Source: Neoalteromonas flava
Lineage (GTDB): Bacteria; Pseudomonadota; Gammaproteobacteria; Enterobacterales; Alteromonadaceae
Assembly (NCBI RefSeq): GCF_002807685.1
Contig: NZ_PEAX01000001.1
Location: forward strand, 434,001-498,000
DNA: 64,000 nucleotides
Direction of reading: 5' to 3'
Numbering within the stretch: the stretch's first letter is position 1; every line of letters starts with the position of its first letter. Below the pieces are notes generated by a model. It worked only from the letters and a program-made list of their open reading frames with translations. It had not been told where the DNA came from and did not search any database. Shown here one piece after another: positions 18,580-27,808 of the stretch. The position numbers were made by a program, and so were the translations under genes.

Positions 18580-20582
18580 TTTGCTCCAGCTTGTGCTTGG
18601 TTCGTTGTTACTTGCTGGCTGTGCGAATTTATCTCGCGCCGAGCCACCTTTCTCAAGCGGTAACGCTTATCCGCTATCGACATAGCCCCACCTAAAGCCA
18701 TGACGAACGCCCCAGCCCAAATCCAAACCACAAAAGGTTTGATATACAGGCGCACAGCCCAAGCATTCCCTTCTAACGGTTCGCCCAATGCAATAAACAG
18801 GTCACGCGTTATCGTGGCGTGAATACCCGCTTCAGTCATAGTTGTTCTTTGCACTGGATAAAAGCGCTTCTCTGGCTCGAGATGCACCAGCTTCTTACCG
18901 TCTTTGAACACGTCAAACACACCAACATCAGCACGGTAATTCGGGCCATCCACTTGCTTTACACCAGTAAACAAAAAGTCATAGCCCGCAAGGGAAACCG
19001 TATCACCGGGGAGCATGCGCACGTCGCGCTCTTGTTCATAGTTACTCACTAAGGTGATACCTATGAGAGTGATGGCAAAACCAACATGGCCCAAGACCAT
19101 TCCCCAATGGCTACGGGTAAGGCCGCGCAATGCACTGAGGGTATCCTTATTTTGCTGAGCAGCCACTCGTTGGCGGACCTCTTGTACGGTGCTGATCAAT
19201 ATCCAGAAACTTAAGATCATACCCAAGGTCGCCATAAATGTTGGCTGGTCATAATTAAAGTTGACTAGTAACGCTGCACTGACACTAATACCAAAAGCGA
19301 CCAGCATGTGATTGCGTAAATCTGCGACCGGTTGGCGTTTCCAACGTGATAATGGCCCGATCCCAAGCATAAACACAAACGGCACAATCAAAACCACAAA
19401 CATTTGATTAAAAAAGGGTGCACCGATCGAGATAGTTCCTAGCCCTAGTTCTTTGTGCACCAAGGGAAACAAAGTGCCAAGTAAGACCACTAAAGTAGCG
19501 GCACACAACAGCACATTATTACCAATCAACAACACTTCACGCGAAAAACTGTCGTAGTTGCCACGGCTGCGTAGCTCTTTAGCCCGCAGCGCATAAAGCA
19601 ATAAACCAAACCCACTCAGCACGATCAAAATCCCCAAAATAAATAAACCGCGCGCCGGATCACTGGCAAAGGAGTGGACTGATACAATAACGCCTGAGCG
19701 GACTAAAAACGTCCCCAACAAACTGAGCGAAAAGGCGGCAATCGCCAACAATACGGTCCATGATTTAAAGACTTTGCGTTTTTCGGTTACCGCCAAGCTG
19801 TGCATCAAGGCAGTACCCACTAACCAAGGCATAAAAGAAGCGTTTTCTACCGGATCCCAGAACCACCAGCCACCCCAGCCAAGTTCGTAATATGCCCACC
19901 AACTGCCTAGCGCAATACCTAATGTTAAAAAGGCCCATGCAGAAATCACCCAAGGTCTTGACCAACGCGCCCAAGTGCTATCGAGCTGACCGGAAATTAA
20001 CGCCGCGATAGCAAAGGCAAAAGCGACGGAGAAGCCCACATAGCCCATATACAGCATGGGTGGATGAATAATCATGCCGAAATCTTGCAGCAAGGGGTTT
20101 AAGTCGCGTCCATCAACAGGAAATAGCGGTAATAAGCTTTCAAATGGATTGGAGGTGAGGAGCATAAACAGATAAAAGCCCACCGAAACCATACCAAGAA
20201 TGGATAGCACACGAGCCACCATGGGTTGCGGGATCCCTTTGCTGAACACTGCTACCGCAATAATCCACCCGGACAACATTAACACCCACAATAAGAATGA
20301 GCCCTCGTGTCCGCCCCAAACCGCAGTCACTTTGTAGTAAATCGGCAATAAACTGTTGGAGTGGTGCGCAACGTAAGCCACACTAAAGTCATCGACTACG
20401 AAGGCGTAGGTTAGGCAGGCATAGGCAATCGCGGTAAACATAAATAACGCAATGCCTAACGGCTTGGCGGTTGCCATCAATTGGGTATTATTCGTTTGCG
20501 CGCCCCACAATGGATAAACCGACAATAAAATTGAAAGAATTAATGCGATAGTTAAGGCGATATTGCCAAGCTCAGGGATCAT
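18576..20582 (-). CDS. ccmF: Haem lyase subunit CcmF
   Basis: A 668-residue polytopic protein of the haem-handling family, with about 15 hydrophobic segments. It carries the WWD motif GGWWFWDPVENASFMPWL, the flanking haem-ligand region HSLAVTEKRK, and GTFLVRSGVIVSVHSFASD. CcmF takes haem from holo-CcmE and attaches it to apocytochrome with CcmH and CcmI. A periplasmic domain lies near residues 510-610. It follows ccmE by 2 bases. Confidence 0.96.
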   Translation of the reverse strand: MIPELGNIALTIALILSILLSVYPLWGAQTNNTQLMATAKPLGIALFMFTAIAYACLTYAFVVDDFSVAYVAHHSNSLLPIYYKVTAVWGGHEGSFLLWVLMLSGWIIAVAVFSKGIPQPMVARVLSILGMVSVGFYLFMLLTSNPFESLLPLFPVDGRDLNPLLQDFGMIIHPPMLYMGYVGFSVAFAFAIAALISGQLDSTWARWSRPWVISAWAFLTLGIALGSWWAYYELGWGGWWFWDPVENASFMPWLVGTALMHSLAVTEKRKVFKSWTVLLAIAAFSLSLLGTFLVRSGVIVSVHSFASDPARGLFILGILIVLSGFGLLLYALRAKELRSRGNYDSFSREVLLIGNNVLLCAATLVVLLGTLFPLVHKELGLGTISIGAPFFNQMFVVLIVPFVFMLGIGPLSRWKRQPVADLRNHMLVAFGISVSAALLVNFNYDQPTFMATLGMILSFWILISTVQEVRQRVAAQQNKDTLSALRGLTRSHWGMVLGHVGFAITLIGITLVSNYEQERDVRMLPGDTVSLAGYDFLFTGVKQVDGPNYRADVGVFDVFKDGKKLVHLEPEKRFYPVQRTTMTEAGIHATITRDLFIALGEPLEGNAWAVRLYIKPFVVWIWAGAFVMALGGAMSIADKRYRLRKVARREINSHSQQVTTNQAQAGAK

Positions 20583-20584
20583 GC

Positions 20585-21049
20585 TTAGTAACCTGCTTCA
20601 GTCGGTTTGACGTGCTTAATGCCTTTCATTTTCTCAGCTAACTCAGACGGCATGTATTCTTCATCGTGCTTGGCTAATACTTCATGGGCTTCAATAGTAC
20701 GCGGTTCAACTAGCACACCAGTCGCTACGATCCCCTGCCCCTCTCGAAAAAGGTCAGGTAGGATGCCGGCGTACCTAACCGTTACCTTTTCGCCAATATC
20801 AACCAAGTCGAAACTAACCGCGAGTGATTCAGACTCTCGTCTAACTGAGCCCTCTACCACCATGCCTCCTATGCGCAATCGCTGACCTACAGCAGGAATA
20901 CTGCCGTTTTTGCCCTCAATGATTTCTGAGGGGGTATAAAAAAGGTCAATATTTTCATTTAGCGCATATAACATCAGGCCAATCGCGCCTGATATCAGCA
21001 ATAAAATACTACCCATAACTACGAGACGTTTTTGTCTTCTTGGATTCAT
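20585..21049 (-). CDS. ccmE: Haem chaperone CcmE
   Basis: A 154-residue OB-fold protein with one N-terminal membrane anchor (residues 9-29). The haem-binding motif AKHDEEY places His128, which binds haem covalently, and Tyr132, the axial ligand, close to their usual positions. CcmE carries haem from CcmABCD to CcmF in the periplasm. The C-terminus is the normal short flexible tail. Confidence 0.96.
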   Translation of the reverse strand: MNPRRQKRLVVMGSILLLISGAIGLMLYALNENIDLFYTPSEIIEGKNGSIPAVGQRLRIGGMVVEGSVRRESESLAVSFDLVDIGEKVTVRYAGILPDLFREGQGIVATGVLVEPRTIEAHEVLAKHDEEYMPSELAEKMKGIKHVKPTEAGY

Positions 21050-21066
21050 ACAATAAACAACCTTAA

Positions 21067-21276
21067 TTATGTATTCTTTGCGGAGTTCTTGCGTGCTTTG
21101 GCAATGCGCGCTTTGCGCGCTTGCTCAACGCCTACTTGAGCTATCAACTGGCGCTTTGCCCATAAGCTTTCAATGACAAGTAAGATCATGACCAATACTG
21201 TTACACCAAAAGAAAGCCACACAAAAAAGCCGTAACCGCCCATCGCTATAAATTCACTGAAACTGGTAAATTGCAT
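21067..21276 (-). CDS. ccmD: Haem exporter subunit CcmD
   Basis: A 69-residue protein with one membrane segment (residues 15-38) and a strongly basic cytoplasmic tail ([14 protein letters not shown]). These are the hallmarks of CcmD, which helps release holo-CcmE from CcmABC. The [20 protein letters not shown] start is typical of the family. It sits between ccmC and ccmE, as in other ccm operons. Confidence 0.92.
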   Translation of the reverse strand: MQFTSFSEFIAMGGYGFFVWLSFGVTVLVMILLVIESLWAKRQLIAQVGVEQARKARIAKARKNSAKNT

Positions 21277-21283
21277 GTACTGT

Positions 21284-22036
21284 TTAACTCACGTTGTTTT
21301 TCAGCTTCGCAACCATATCGACCACCCAAGGCCGATGCAGTTCGCGGCGTAGAATCTCGTTTTTCATTCGTATTAGTGTCACCGCTCCAACAAAAGCAGC
21401 AAAACCAAGGATATTAATCAATAGTGGCCACAACATTTCCGGTGCAATGGAGGGTTTGCCAAACTTAGTAATCGTGGCGCCTTGGTGCAGCGTATTCCAC
21501 CATTCCACTGAGAAGTGGATAATCGGTACATTGATGACACCAACCAAGGCCATCACACCGGCAGCCTTGCCGGCCTGCTGTTTATCATCAAAGGCCGCAT
21601 ACAGGGCCATAACCCCCAAATACAGAAACAACAAAATCAACTCAGAGGTTAGTCGCGCGTCCCAAATCCACCAAGTACCCCACATTGGCTTACCCCATGC
21701 TGCCCCCGTCCATAATGCTACAAATGTCATTACCGCACCGACGGGTGCCATGGCTATCATCGCCATGTACGCAGTGCGCCATTGCCATATCATGCCAACG
21801 GCTGCGGCGACAGCCATTGCCACATATGTGCCCATAGATAACATCGCGCTGGGGACGTGGATATATATGATGCGAAAGGAATCGCCTTGCTGATAGTCAG
21901 CTGGAGCATACAACAACCCCCATACAGTACCAACCAATAAACTGGTTATTGCAGTGACCGCAAACCAAGGCATTAAGGTGTTGCACAACTGAAAGGCGCG
22001 CTCAGGTTTTGCGTAGGGATGTAACCATTTCCACAT
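21284..22036 (-). CDS. ccmC: Haem-handling membrane protein CcmC
   Basis: A 250-residue protein with six membrane segments and the WWD motif GKPMWGTWWIWDARLTSELI, flanked by conserved histidines (YIHVPSAMLSMG and VEWWNTLHQGATI). It loads haem onto CcmE. The ATG overlaps the ccmB stop by one base. The C-terminus is cytoplasmic and basic. Confidence 0.96.
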   Translation of the reverse strand: MWKWLHPYAKPERAFQLCNTLMPWFAVTAITSLLVGTVWGLLYAPADYQQGDSFRIIYIHVPSAMLSMGTYVAMAVAAAVGMIWQWRTAYMAMIAMAPVGAVMTFVALWTGAAWGKPMWGTWWIWDARLTSELILLFLYLGVMALYAAFDDKQQAGKAAGVMALVGVINVPIIHFSVEWWNTLHQGATITKFGKPSIAPEMLWPLLINILGFAAFVGAVTLIRMKNEILRRELHRPWVVDMVAKLKNNVS

Positions 22037-22707
22037 TAGTTCAGACTCACTTTAACTGCGTAGCTAATAGCAAACGGTGTAATCGCCATTGCCAAAAGTA
22101 ATAATGCCCCGATCACCGCTAACTGTGGTAAGTAGGACAACTGCATCGCTGCGGCTTCGATTGCCGCGGTAGCAAAAATTAACAGCGGAATAAACAGGGG
22201 GATCAGTAACAACGCTAGCAGCACGCCACCGCGATTTAGCCCCATAGTTAACCCTACTGCAATTGCTCCAACCAGGCTAATCAAGGGCGTTCCTAGCGAC
22301 AGTGTTGCTAATAGCGCCCAATACATCCCTTCAGTTAAATGTAAAAACAGCGCTAATAGCGGCGAAATAATAACTAAAGGAATAAACGACATCAGCCAGT
22401 GACAAGCAACTTTTATTGCCATCAAGCCTGCCATGGAAGCATCAGTTAGTGCCAACTGTTCCAGCCAGCCCTGTTGAAAATCGTCGCGAAACAATCGCTC
22501 CATACCCAACAAGGACGAAAGAATCGCGGCCACCCAAATCACACCTGGGCCAATTCGTTGCAACGTTTCTGGCGATGGCCCTACCCCTAAGGGGAATAAG
22601 CTAACCACAAGAACAAAAAACACCAAAGGCTGCACGAGTTCCGATTTTTGCCGAAATGCTAGGGTAAATTCGCGTCGCCACATCGCTGCGTATGGACTAA
22701 ACCTCAT
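22036..22707 (-). CDS. ccmB: Haem exporter ABC permease CcmB
   Basis: A 223-residue permease with about six membrane segments. It begins MRFSPYAAMWRREFTLAFRQ, followed by the typical VFFVLVVSLFPLGVGP and MERLFRDDFQQGWLEQLAL. The frame is open upstream to 22782, but that would overlap ccmA by 79 bases. The ATG at 22707 forms an ATGA overlap with the ccmA stop and gives the family's usual length. It works with CcmA and CcmC. Confidence 0.95.
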   Translation of the reverse strand: MRFSPYAAMWRREFTLAFRQKSELVQPLVFFVLVVSLFPLGVGPSPETLQRIGPGVIWVAAILSSLLGMERLFRDDFQQGWLEQLALTDASMAGLMAIKVACHWLMSFIPLVIISPLLALFLHLTEGMYWALLATLSLGTPLISLVGAIAVGLTMGLNRGGVLLALLLIPLFIPLLIFATAAIEAAAMQLSYLPQLAVIGALLLLAMAITPFAISYAVKVSLN

Positions 22708-23339
22708 AGTTGATACGCCAAATCTAATTGTTTGGATGGCACTACCGACTGCAACATTTGATGCGACGTCAACAAAACACATCCACCTTGTTGAATAAAT
22801 TGTTGAATTTGTTGTTCAATTAACTGGATTCCATAGACATCAAGCGCTGTAAAGGGTTCATCTAAAATCCATACATTGGCAGCAGATTTTAACCATAAAC
22901 GAGCCAATGCAACACGCCGATTCTGACCAGCTGACAATTGGCCACAAGGAACATCCTCTAACCCCACTAGACCGAGTACTTCAAGCACCTGATAAATGTC
23001 ATTGACGGTTGCGGCGATCCCCTGTTGAGCACACCAAAATTGACTGTTCTCAAGCGCCGTCGCTCGAGGTTCAATGGCCGACTTATGTCCAATATAAACC
23101 AGTGAACGCGCGTAATTACGCCTCACATCCGCCTGCTGAATACTGCTCCCGTCGAAGAATAAATCACCCGCAAAAGGTTGATGAAACCCAACAACAGTGC
23201 GCAACAGACTGGTTTTTCCAGCCCCATTTTGTCCAGTCAGATAGACCAAATCGCCAGCGTTAATAGTGAAGCTGAGGTTCTCAAACAACAGCCGATCTCT
23301 ACGCACACAGGACAGGTCAACAGCGCTAATACGTGACAA
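22704..23339 (-). CDS. ccmA: Haem exporter ATPase CcmA
   Basis: ATPase of the CcmABCD complex that frees haem-loaded CcmE. Walker A is GQNGAGKTS, the signature is LSAGQNRRVALARL and Walker B is VWILDEPFTAL. The frame extends to an ATG at 23402 (232 residues), but that codon has no ribosome binding site. A TTG at 23339, 7 bases after AAGGA, gives 211 residues, the family norm, so I use it; the ATG remains possible. It is the first gene of the nine-gene ccm operon, with the promoter in the gap before the divergent gene at 23579. Confidence 0.93.
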   Translation of the reverse strand: MSRISAVDLSCVRRDRLLFENLSFTINAGDLVYLTGQNGAGKTSLLRTVVGFHQPFAGDLFFDGSSIQQADVRRNYARSLVYIGHKSAIEPRATALENSQFWCAQQGIAATVNDIYQVLEVLGLVGLEDVPCGQLSAGQNRRVALARLWLKSAANVWILDEPFTALDVYGIQLIEQQIQQFIQQGGCVLLTSHQMLQSVVPSKQLDLAYQL

Positions 23340-23578
23340 CAATAATTCCTTATTCTGCTGAAGGGGTTTACTCGTCTTTTCTCTGGCGCGAGAGTTTACC
23401 ATAACTGTGCAAAGGGTTTGGCACCTGATCCGTCAATTTAACTGAATAATTTAACAGAAAATCGCTATCATTTCGGTCAGGTCAGCGTATTCTAATACTT
23501 CAAGACGATGCTACTTTGCGCGAGATCAACGCACCTAATAGGTATGCAGTGATCGCGTATTCGACCGATAACGTTATT

Positions 23579-25699
23579 ATGCAAGATGTTAATTTAGGTA
23601 ACCTTTTAGCGTCACTTTCTAACTCAAGTGCCAATCCTGCGGCGCCTGAGTTAAAAAGTCTAACCAGTACGCGTATGCAGCCAGTCTCATTTGCTGCATT
23701 ACAAGGCCAAATACAAGTGGTGCTCAAAGGTGGCCAACGTCAACCACTATTAGCGCTTACAAATGCTAATCTGCAAGGTATTAGCAGCGGACAGGTTGCG
23801 CTCAGCGCAGACGGTCAAAGCCTGATAGTCACTACAGAGCGTAAACAATTACTCGATACTATCGTGTCGTATCAGCAACAACATACGTTGTTCAAAGCAC
23901 TTGCTAATCAACCTGGAGTAGCCAAGTTAGTTGAGCACAATCTCAATCTAGCCCAAATACGTCAAGCACAGGTGCTCAGTGTACAAGGTTCTGCGGTGGT
24001 TTTGCAGCTGCAACCACCAATCGGCAAGTTGGATACTCTTACAGTGCAATGGCCGCAATCAAAACCAGCGTTATCTCCTGGACAGACTGTGACATTGCAA
24101 GTGCAACAACAAGGCGACAAGTTTGTTGGTAAGATTTTACTTACCTCAGATTCGTCGCCAAAGTCCTCACCAGAAACGCCGACTATTAGTCACAGTGGTA
24201 GATCGGCTGTGAGTTCCAATGCAAAAACGGTTATCGCTCCGCTAGCTAATGAATTACCCATTTTAAAACAGGGTCTACCGCAATTAACCGCACAAGGTAT
24301 CCCCCTTAAACTCGACAACGCAGTTACTCAAGCGTTAACGCCTTTGCTCAAGCCTGAAGCGCTTGCGTTACTCAAGCAAGCGGCGCAAACCGCAGGCTTG
24401 CAAGTGACTGTCAGAGCTTCTGGGGATCAACGTATGGCATTAGACATTGCGCTCCCCATCTTAAAGCAATCACTAAGCAGTAATCCTGTAAATACACTTT
24501 CTGACGCGGCAGCAAAAGGCGTTATGAGCGAGTCTAAAACAGCGCTACAGACGTTACCAAAGTTGCCGCTTATGCAAGAGCGCCAATTCAACACATTCTT
24601 TAAACTAAATGCGCAACAGCAAAGCCAGTTTATACAGGCAATAGAACGTTTCCCTCCGAGTAATGTCGGCATAAATGCGAATTCAGCACCATTAACCAGC
24701 ACAGAAGCAGCTAGTTCCATCAATACTGGTATGTCTCTTGGGCAAAAAGACGCGAAAGTAGAGTCATCGTTGTTACAACAAATTCGCACGGTGGTGAAGC
24801 AACAATTTGTCAATGCAGACTCGACGAGTCAGACCTCCCAAACACTTAATCAGGCCTTACAAATACTCACGCAACAGGTTGATAATGAGGTTAAACCCTT
24901 ATTCCAGCAAATTAAACAAGCACTGGTACCGCTGACCACACAACAACCTGACGCGCGACAACTACAACAATTACTGCAATTACCAGCAACACCAATTTCG
25001 AGCCAAGCGTTAGGGCAAATAAGCCCGGTAAATAATTTGGTAAGTGGTCTCGTTGCACTGTTGCAACTGAGTTTAGCTGCGCGTTCAGGTCGCAGCATTA
25101 ACCTCGCTCAAGAGCGTGTCGGCCAGTTATTACAATCTTTGCAACAGGTACAAAGCCCAACTCTCGGTGCTGCTCCACCAACCGCTAATATGCGCCGATC
25201 AGCGCAGGAATTTACTCAACTGGAACAACGCCAACAACTATTGCGTAACCTAAGTAAAGCGCTTAGTCAGCACAGCTATAACAAGCTAAGCCAAACTGAG
25301 ACTGCCGTTCAAGGACAAGAAAGCTTATTTTATGCCGTTCCAGGCACTGGCCAGCCTCACTTTAAGGATACTGAGTTTCTTATTCGCCGCGAAAATAACG
25401 CCCCAGATAATAAGAAAACCTCTGCAGGTTCGCGACACACATGGCACCTTACAATGCTATTACGAGTCGGTGAATATGGCGACGTATTAACCAAGTGTCG
25501 CTTACAAGACACGACGATCAATCTGGACTTATATACGAATAACGAAGCGTTGCGTCTGCGCGTGCTCGAACATTTACCTGCACTTAAGCAGCGGTTTACC
25601 GCATTGGGACTAGAAATACCTTCCAGTACCTGTCAACTCGGGGTTATCCCCGACACATTGCGTGCAAAACCCTACCAGATTTTACAAACTCAGGTGTGA
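23579..25699 (+). CDS. FliK-like hook-length control domain protein
   Basis: About 706 residues, extremely rich in Gln, Leu, Ser and Thr with no predicted membrane segment. This is the low-complexity composition typical of secreted flagellar rulers. The C-terminal 90 residues form a compact domain (WHLTMLLRVGEYGDVLTKCRLQ onward) resembling the FliK C-terminal switch domain. It directly precedes an FlhB C-terminal-like gene, the expected partner. The frame is open from a TTG at 23516; I take the ATG at 23579 since MQDVNLGNLLASL looks like a natural start, but no ribosome binding site decides. It lies outside any flagellar cluster in view. Confidence 0.7.
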   Translation: MQDVNLGNLLASLSNSSANPAAPELKSLTSTRMQPVSFAALQGQIQVVLKGGQRQPLLALTNANLQGISSGQVALSADGQSLIVTTERKQLLDTIVSYQQQHTLFKALANQPGVAKLVEHNLNLAQIRQAQVLSVQGSAVVLQLQPPIGKLDTLTVQWPQSKPALSPGQTVTLQVQQQGDKFVGKILLTSDSSPKSSPETPTISHSGRSAVSSNAKTVIAPLANELPILKQGLPQLTAQGIPLKLDNAVTQALTPLLKPEALALLKQAAQTAGLQVTVRASGDQRMALDIALPILKQSLSSNPVNTLSDAAAKGVMSESKTALQTLPKLPLMQERQFNTFFKLNAQQQSQFIQAIERFPPSNVGINANSAPLTSTEAASSINTGMSLGQKDAKVESSLLQQIRTVVKQQFVNADSTSQTSQTLNQALQILTQQVDNEVKPLFQQIKQALVPLTTQQPDARQLQQLLQLPATPISSQALGQISPVNNLVSGLVALLQLSLAARSGRSINLAQERVGQLLQSLQQVQSPTLGAAPPTANMRRSAQEFTQLEQRQQLLRNLSKALSQHSYNKLSQTETAVQGQESLFYAVPGTGQPHFKDTEFLIRRENNAPDNKKTSAGSRHTWHLTMLLRVGEYGDVLTKCRLQDTTINLDLYTNNEALRLRVLEHLPALKQRFTALGLEIPSSTCQLGVIPDTLRAKPYQILQTQV

Positions 25700-25700
25700 A

Positions 25701-26027
25701 ATGGCCAAACCTACAGACAAACCTAAAAATAAACGCGCCATCGGTTTAAAGTACAAAACTGAAAACGCCGGTAGTGCACCGGAGATAATCGCTAAAGGTT
25801 TCGGCGAATTAGCTGAGGAAATAATTGCCGTTGCTAAAGCCAATGACGTTTTTGTGCATGAAGACCAATATCTGTCTGAGTTTCTCAGCACTCTAGATCT
25901 CGGTCAGGAAATTCCTGAGCAATTATATTATGTCATTGCTGAGTTGATCGCTTTCTCCTATGTACTGCAAGGTAAGACACCTCCCAACTGGCAGGATCCG
26001 AACCCATCCATTAATACCAACGCGTAA
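25701..26027 (+). CDS. FlhB C-terminal-like (FlhB2) protein
   Basis: A 108-residue soluble protein matching only the cytoplasmic autoprocessing domain of FlhB/YscU. AIGLKYKTENAGSAPEIIAKG leads to a helix and then AKANDVFVHEDQYL, followed by an acidic helix (IPEQLYYVIAELIAFSYVL). The NPTH cleavage motif of true FlhB is absent; its place is taken by the open N-terminus. The ATG follows the stop of the FliK-like gene by one base, with AGGTG upstream. It is presumably a substrate-specificity accessory of flagellar export; its function is not established. Confidence 0.82.
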   Translation: MAKPTDKPKNKRAIGLKYKTENAGSAPEIIAKGFGELAEEIIAVAKANDVFVHEDQYLSEFLSTLDLGQEIPEQLYYVIAELIAFSYVLQGKTPPNWQDPNPSINTNA

Positions 26028-26043
26028 TCGGTAAGCCTCGCAC

Positions 26044-26074
26044 ATAAAAAAGCCGCATCAGCGTTGATGCGGCT
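26044..26074 (-). terminator. Terminator after recA
   Basis: A perfect ten-base stem (AGCCGCATCA pairing with TGATGCGGCT, short GCGT-type loop), followed on the minus strand by six T. It lies 23 bases beyond the recA stop. On the plus strand the stem lacks a T-run, so it is directional for recA and at most weakly stops the FlhB2 transcript. Confidence 0.88.
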
Positions 26075-26096
26075 AATAAGCTAGGGAGCTTGAAAA

Positions 26097-27146
26097 TTAT
26101 TCTTCAGTCGCTACAGCTTCTTCGCTCGCTTTGGTTTTAGGTAACAACAATTCGTTACGGATCCGAGTTTCTAGTTCAGCAGACATCTCGGGATTATCCT
26201 TCAAGAAACGCACTACATTAGCCTTACCTTGACCAATGCGATTGCCATTGTAACTGTACCAAGCACCCGCCTTTTCTACCATTTTCTGTTGTACTCCAAG
26301 GTCAATTAACTCAGCTTCTTTAGAGATACCTTGGCCATACATGATCTGGAATTCCGCTTGTTTAAACGGCGGTGCTACTTTGTTCTTCACAACCTTCACA
26401 CGAGTTTCATTGCCGACAACCTCATCGCCCTCTTTGATCGAACCAATCCGGCGAATGTCCAAACGAACTGAGGAGTAGAATTTCAATGCGTTACCACCGG
26501 TAGTGGTTTCTGGGTTACCAAACATAACCCCAATTTTCATTCGGATTTGGTTGATAAAAATACACAGGGTATTAGAGCGCTTGATGTTTGCCGTCAATTT
26601 ACGTAATGCTTGTGACATTAAACGTGCCTGTAAGCCGACATGCGAATCACCCATATCACCTTCAATTTCTGCTTTTGGTGTCAACGCGGCAACTGAGTCG
26701 ACAATCACCACATCGACCGCACCTGAGCGCACTAACATGTCACAAATTTCAAGCGCTTGCTCACCGGTATCAGGCTGCGACACGAGGAGATCATCAATAT
26801 TGACCCCTAGTTTCTCAGCGTAAATTGGATCCAGCGCGTGCTCAGCGTCAACGAATGCACAAGTTTTACCCTTCTTTTGGGCTTCAGCGATAACTTGCAG
26901 TGTTAACGTCGTTTTACCTGAAGATTCAGGACCATAGATTTCAACGACTCGACCACACGGCAGGCCACCAATGCCCAACGCAATATCAATGCTCAGGGAG
27001 CCCGTAGAAATAGCTTCAATATCCATGGCTTGGTTATCACCAAGGCGCATGATCGCCCCTTTACCAAATTGCTTTTCGATTTGACCTAGAGCGGCGCTCA
27101 ATGCGCGGGATTTATTATCATCCACCGGAGTAATCCTCTTATTCAT
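26097..27146 (-). CDS. recA: Recombinase RecA
   Basis: DNA strand-exchange protein and co-protease for LexA, 349 residues, of normal length. Walker [10 protein letters not shown] lies at residues 72-80. [21 protein letters not shown], the L2 loop region [19 protein letters not shown], and the acidic C-terminal tail ([10 protein letters not shown]) are all intact. No recX follows it: the next genes downstream lie on the other strand beyond a terminator. Two LexA boxes control it. Confidence 0.98.
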   Translation of the reverse strand: MNKRITPVDDNKSRALSAALGQIEKQFGKGAIMRLGDNQAMDIEAISTGSLSIDIALGIGGLPCGRVVEIYGPESSGKTTLTLQVIAEAQKKGKTCAFVDAEHALDPIYAEKLGVNIDDLLVSQPDTGEQALEICDMLVRSGAVDVVIVDSVAALTPKAEIEGDMGDSHVGLQARLMSQALRKLTANIKRSNTLCIFINQIRMKIGVMFGNPETTTGGNALKFYSSVRLDIRRIGSIKEGDEVVGNETRVKVVKNKVAPPFKQAEFQIMYGQGISKEAELIDLGVQQKMVEKAGAWYSYNGNRIGQGKANVVRFLKDNPEMSAELETRIRNELLLPKTKASEEAVATEE

Positions 27147-27161
27147 TTAACGGGCTAACTA

Positions 27162-27177
27162 CTGTATACCCATGCAG
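27162..27177 (-). promoter_or_regulatory. LexA (SOS) box, promoter-proximal copy
   Basis: Read on the minus strand, this is CTGCATGGGTATACAG, the CTGT-N8-ACAG pattern with one departure (CTGC). It overlaps the -10 hexamer of the recA promoter and begins 16 bases upstream of the start codon. Its centre is 20 bases from that of the other box, about two helical turns. Confidence 0.7.
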
Positions 27178-27203
27178 TATACTGTATAGCCATACAGTTA
27201 CAA
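27176..27203 (-). promoter_or_regulatory. recA promoter
   Basis: Minus-strand -35 TTGTAA (27198-27203) and -10 TATACT (27176-27181) are separated by 16 bases. That spacer is exactly the perfect LexA box, so LexA binding must exclude RNA polymerase. Confidence 0.75.
27182..27197 (-). promoter_or_regulatory. LexA (SOS) box within the recA promoter spacer
   Basis: CTGTATGGCTATACAG on the minus strand is a full match to CTGT-N8-ACAG. It fills the whole spacer between the -35 and -10 hexamers of recA. Confidence 0.9.
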
Positions 27204-27235
27204 GTTTTTTTTGGAATTATGCTAGATGTGCGGTT

Positions 27236-27772
27236 TTATTCAACTAGACGTTCGACCAGAAATGCTAACGCAAAAGCGATGGCTTGTCGTCTTACTTGCG
27301 CGCGATCACCACTAAATTGTTGAGCAATAAGCCATTCTTTTTGATCCACTGCAAAACCAAACCAGACGAGTCCAACGGGTTTAGTTGGTGTCCCTCCTGT
27401 GGGCCCTGCTATGCCGGTTACGCTGACGGCAACATCAGCACCCGAACGTTGTTGCACACCGTGTAACATCTCAGCCGCAGTTTGCTCACTCACTGCGCCG
27501 TTACTATCCAGAGTTTGCGTGGATACCCCAAGTGCATCTATCTTGGCTTGATTGGCGTAAGTCACCCAACTGCGTTGAAACCACGCAGAACTTCCCGACA
27601 CGCTCGTAATCGCGTAAGCTATGCCTCCGCCGGTACACGACTCGGCACATGAGAGGTGCTTACCTTTAAGGGCTAGTAGTTTTCCGAGTCGCGCTGCCAA
27701 GGCGTCAAGATCACACTGTGTAGGGTTAACGGATAATTGAACATCTTCCCTTGCGGGGTGTAGGTCAGCCAT
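27236..27772 (-). CDS. pncC: Nicotinamide-nucleotide amidase (CinA C-terminal family)
   Basis: A 178-residue stand-alone CinA C-terminal domain protein. Such enzymes deamidate NMN to nicotinate mononucleotide in pyridine nucleotide salvage. Key segments are LSCAESCTGGGIAYAIT with the catalytic Ser, WVTYANQAK, GAVSEQTAAEM and VTGIAGPTGGT. The N-terminal molybdopterin-like domain of full CinA is absent, as is usual for PncC. It lies between recA and the divergent mutS, a common gammaproteobacterial arrangement. Confidence 0.93.
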   Translation of the reverse strand: MADLHPAREDVQLSVNPTQCDLDALAARLGKLLALKGKHLSCAESCTGGGIAYAITSVSGSSAWFQRSWVTYANQAKIDALGVSTQTLDSNGAVSEQTAAEMLHGVQQRSGADVAVSVTGIAGPTGGTPTKPVGLVWFGFAVDQKEWLIAQQFSGDRAQVRRQAIAFALAFLVERLVE

Positions 27773-27808
27773 GAATAATAACCTTTAACGATCGATACAA
27801 GCGATAGT

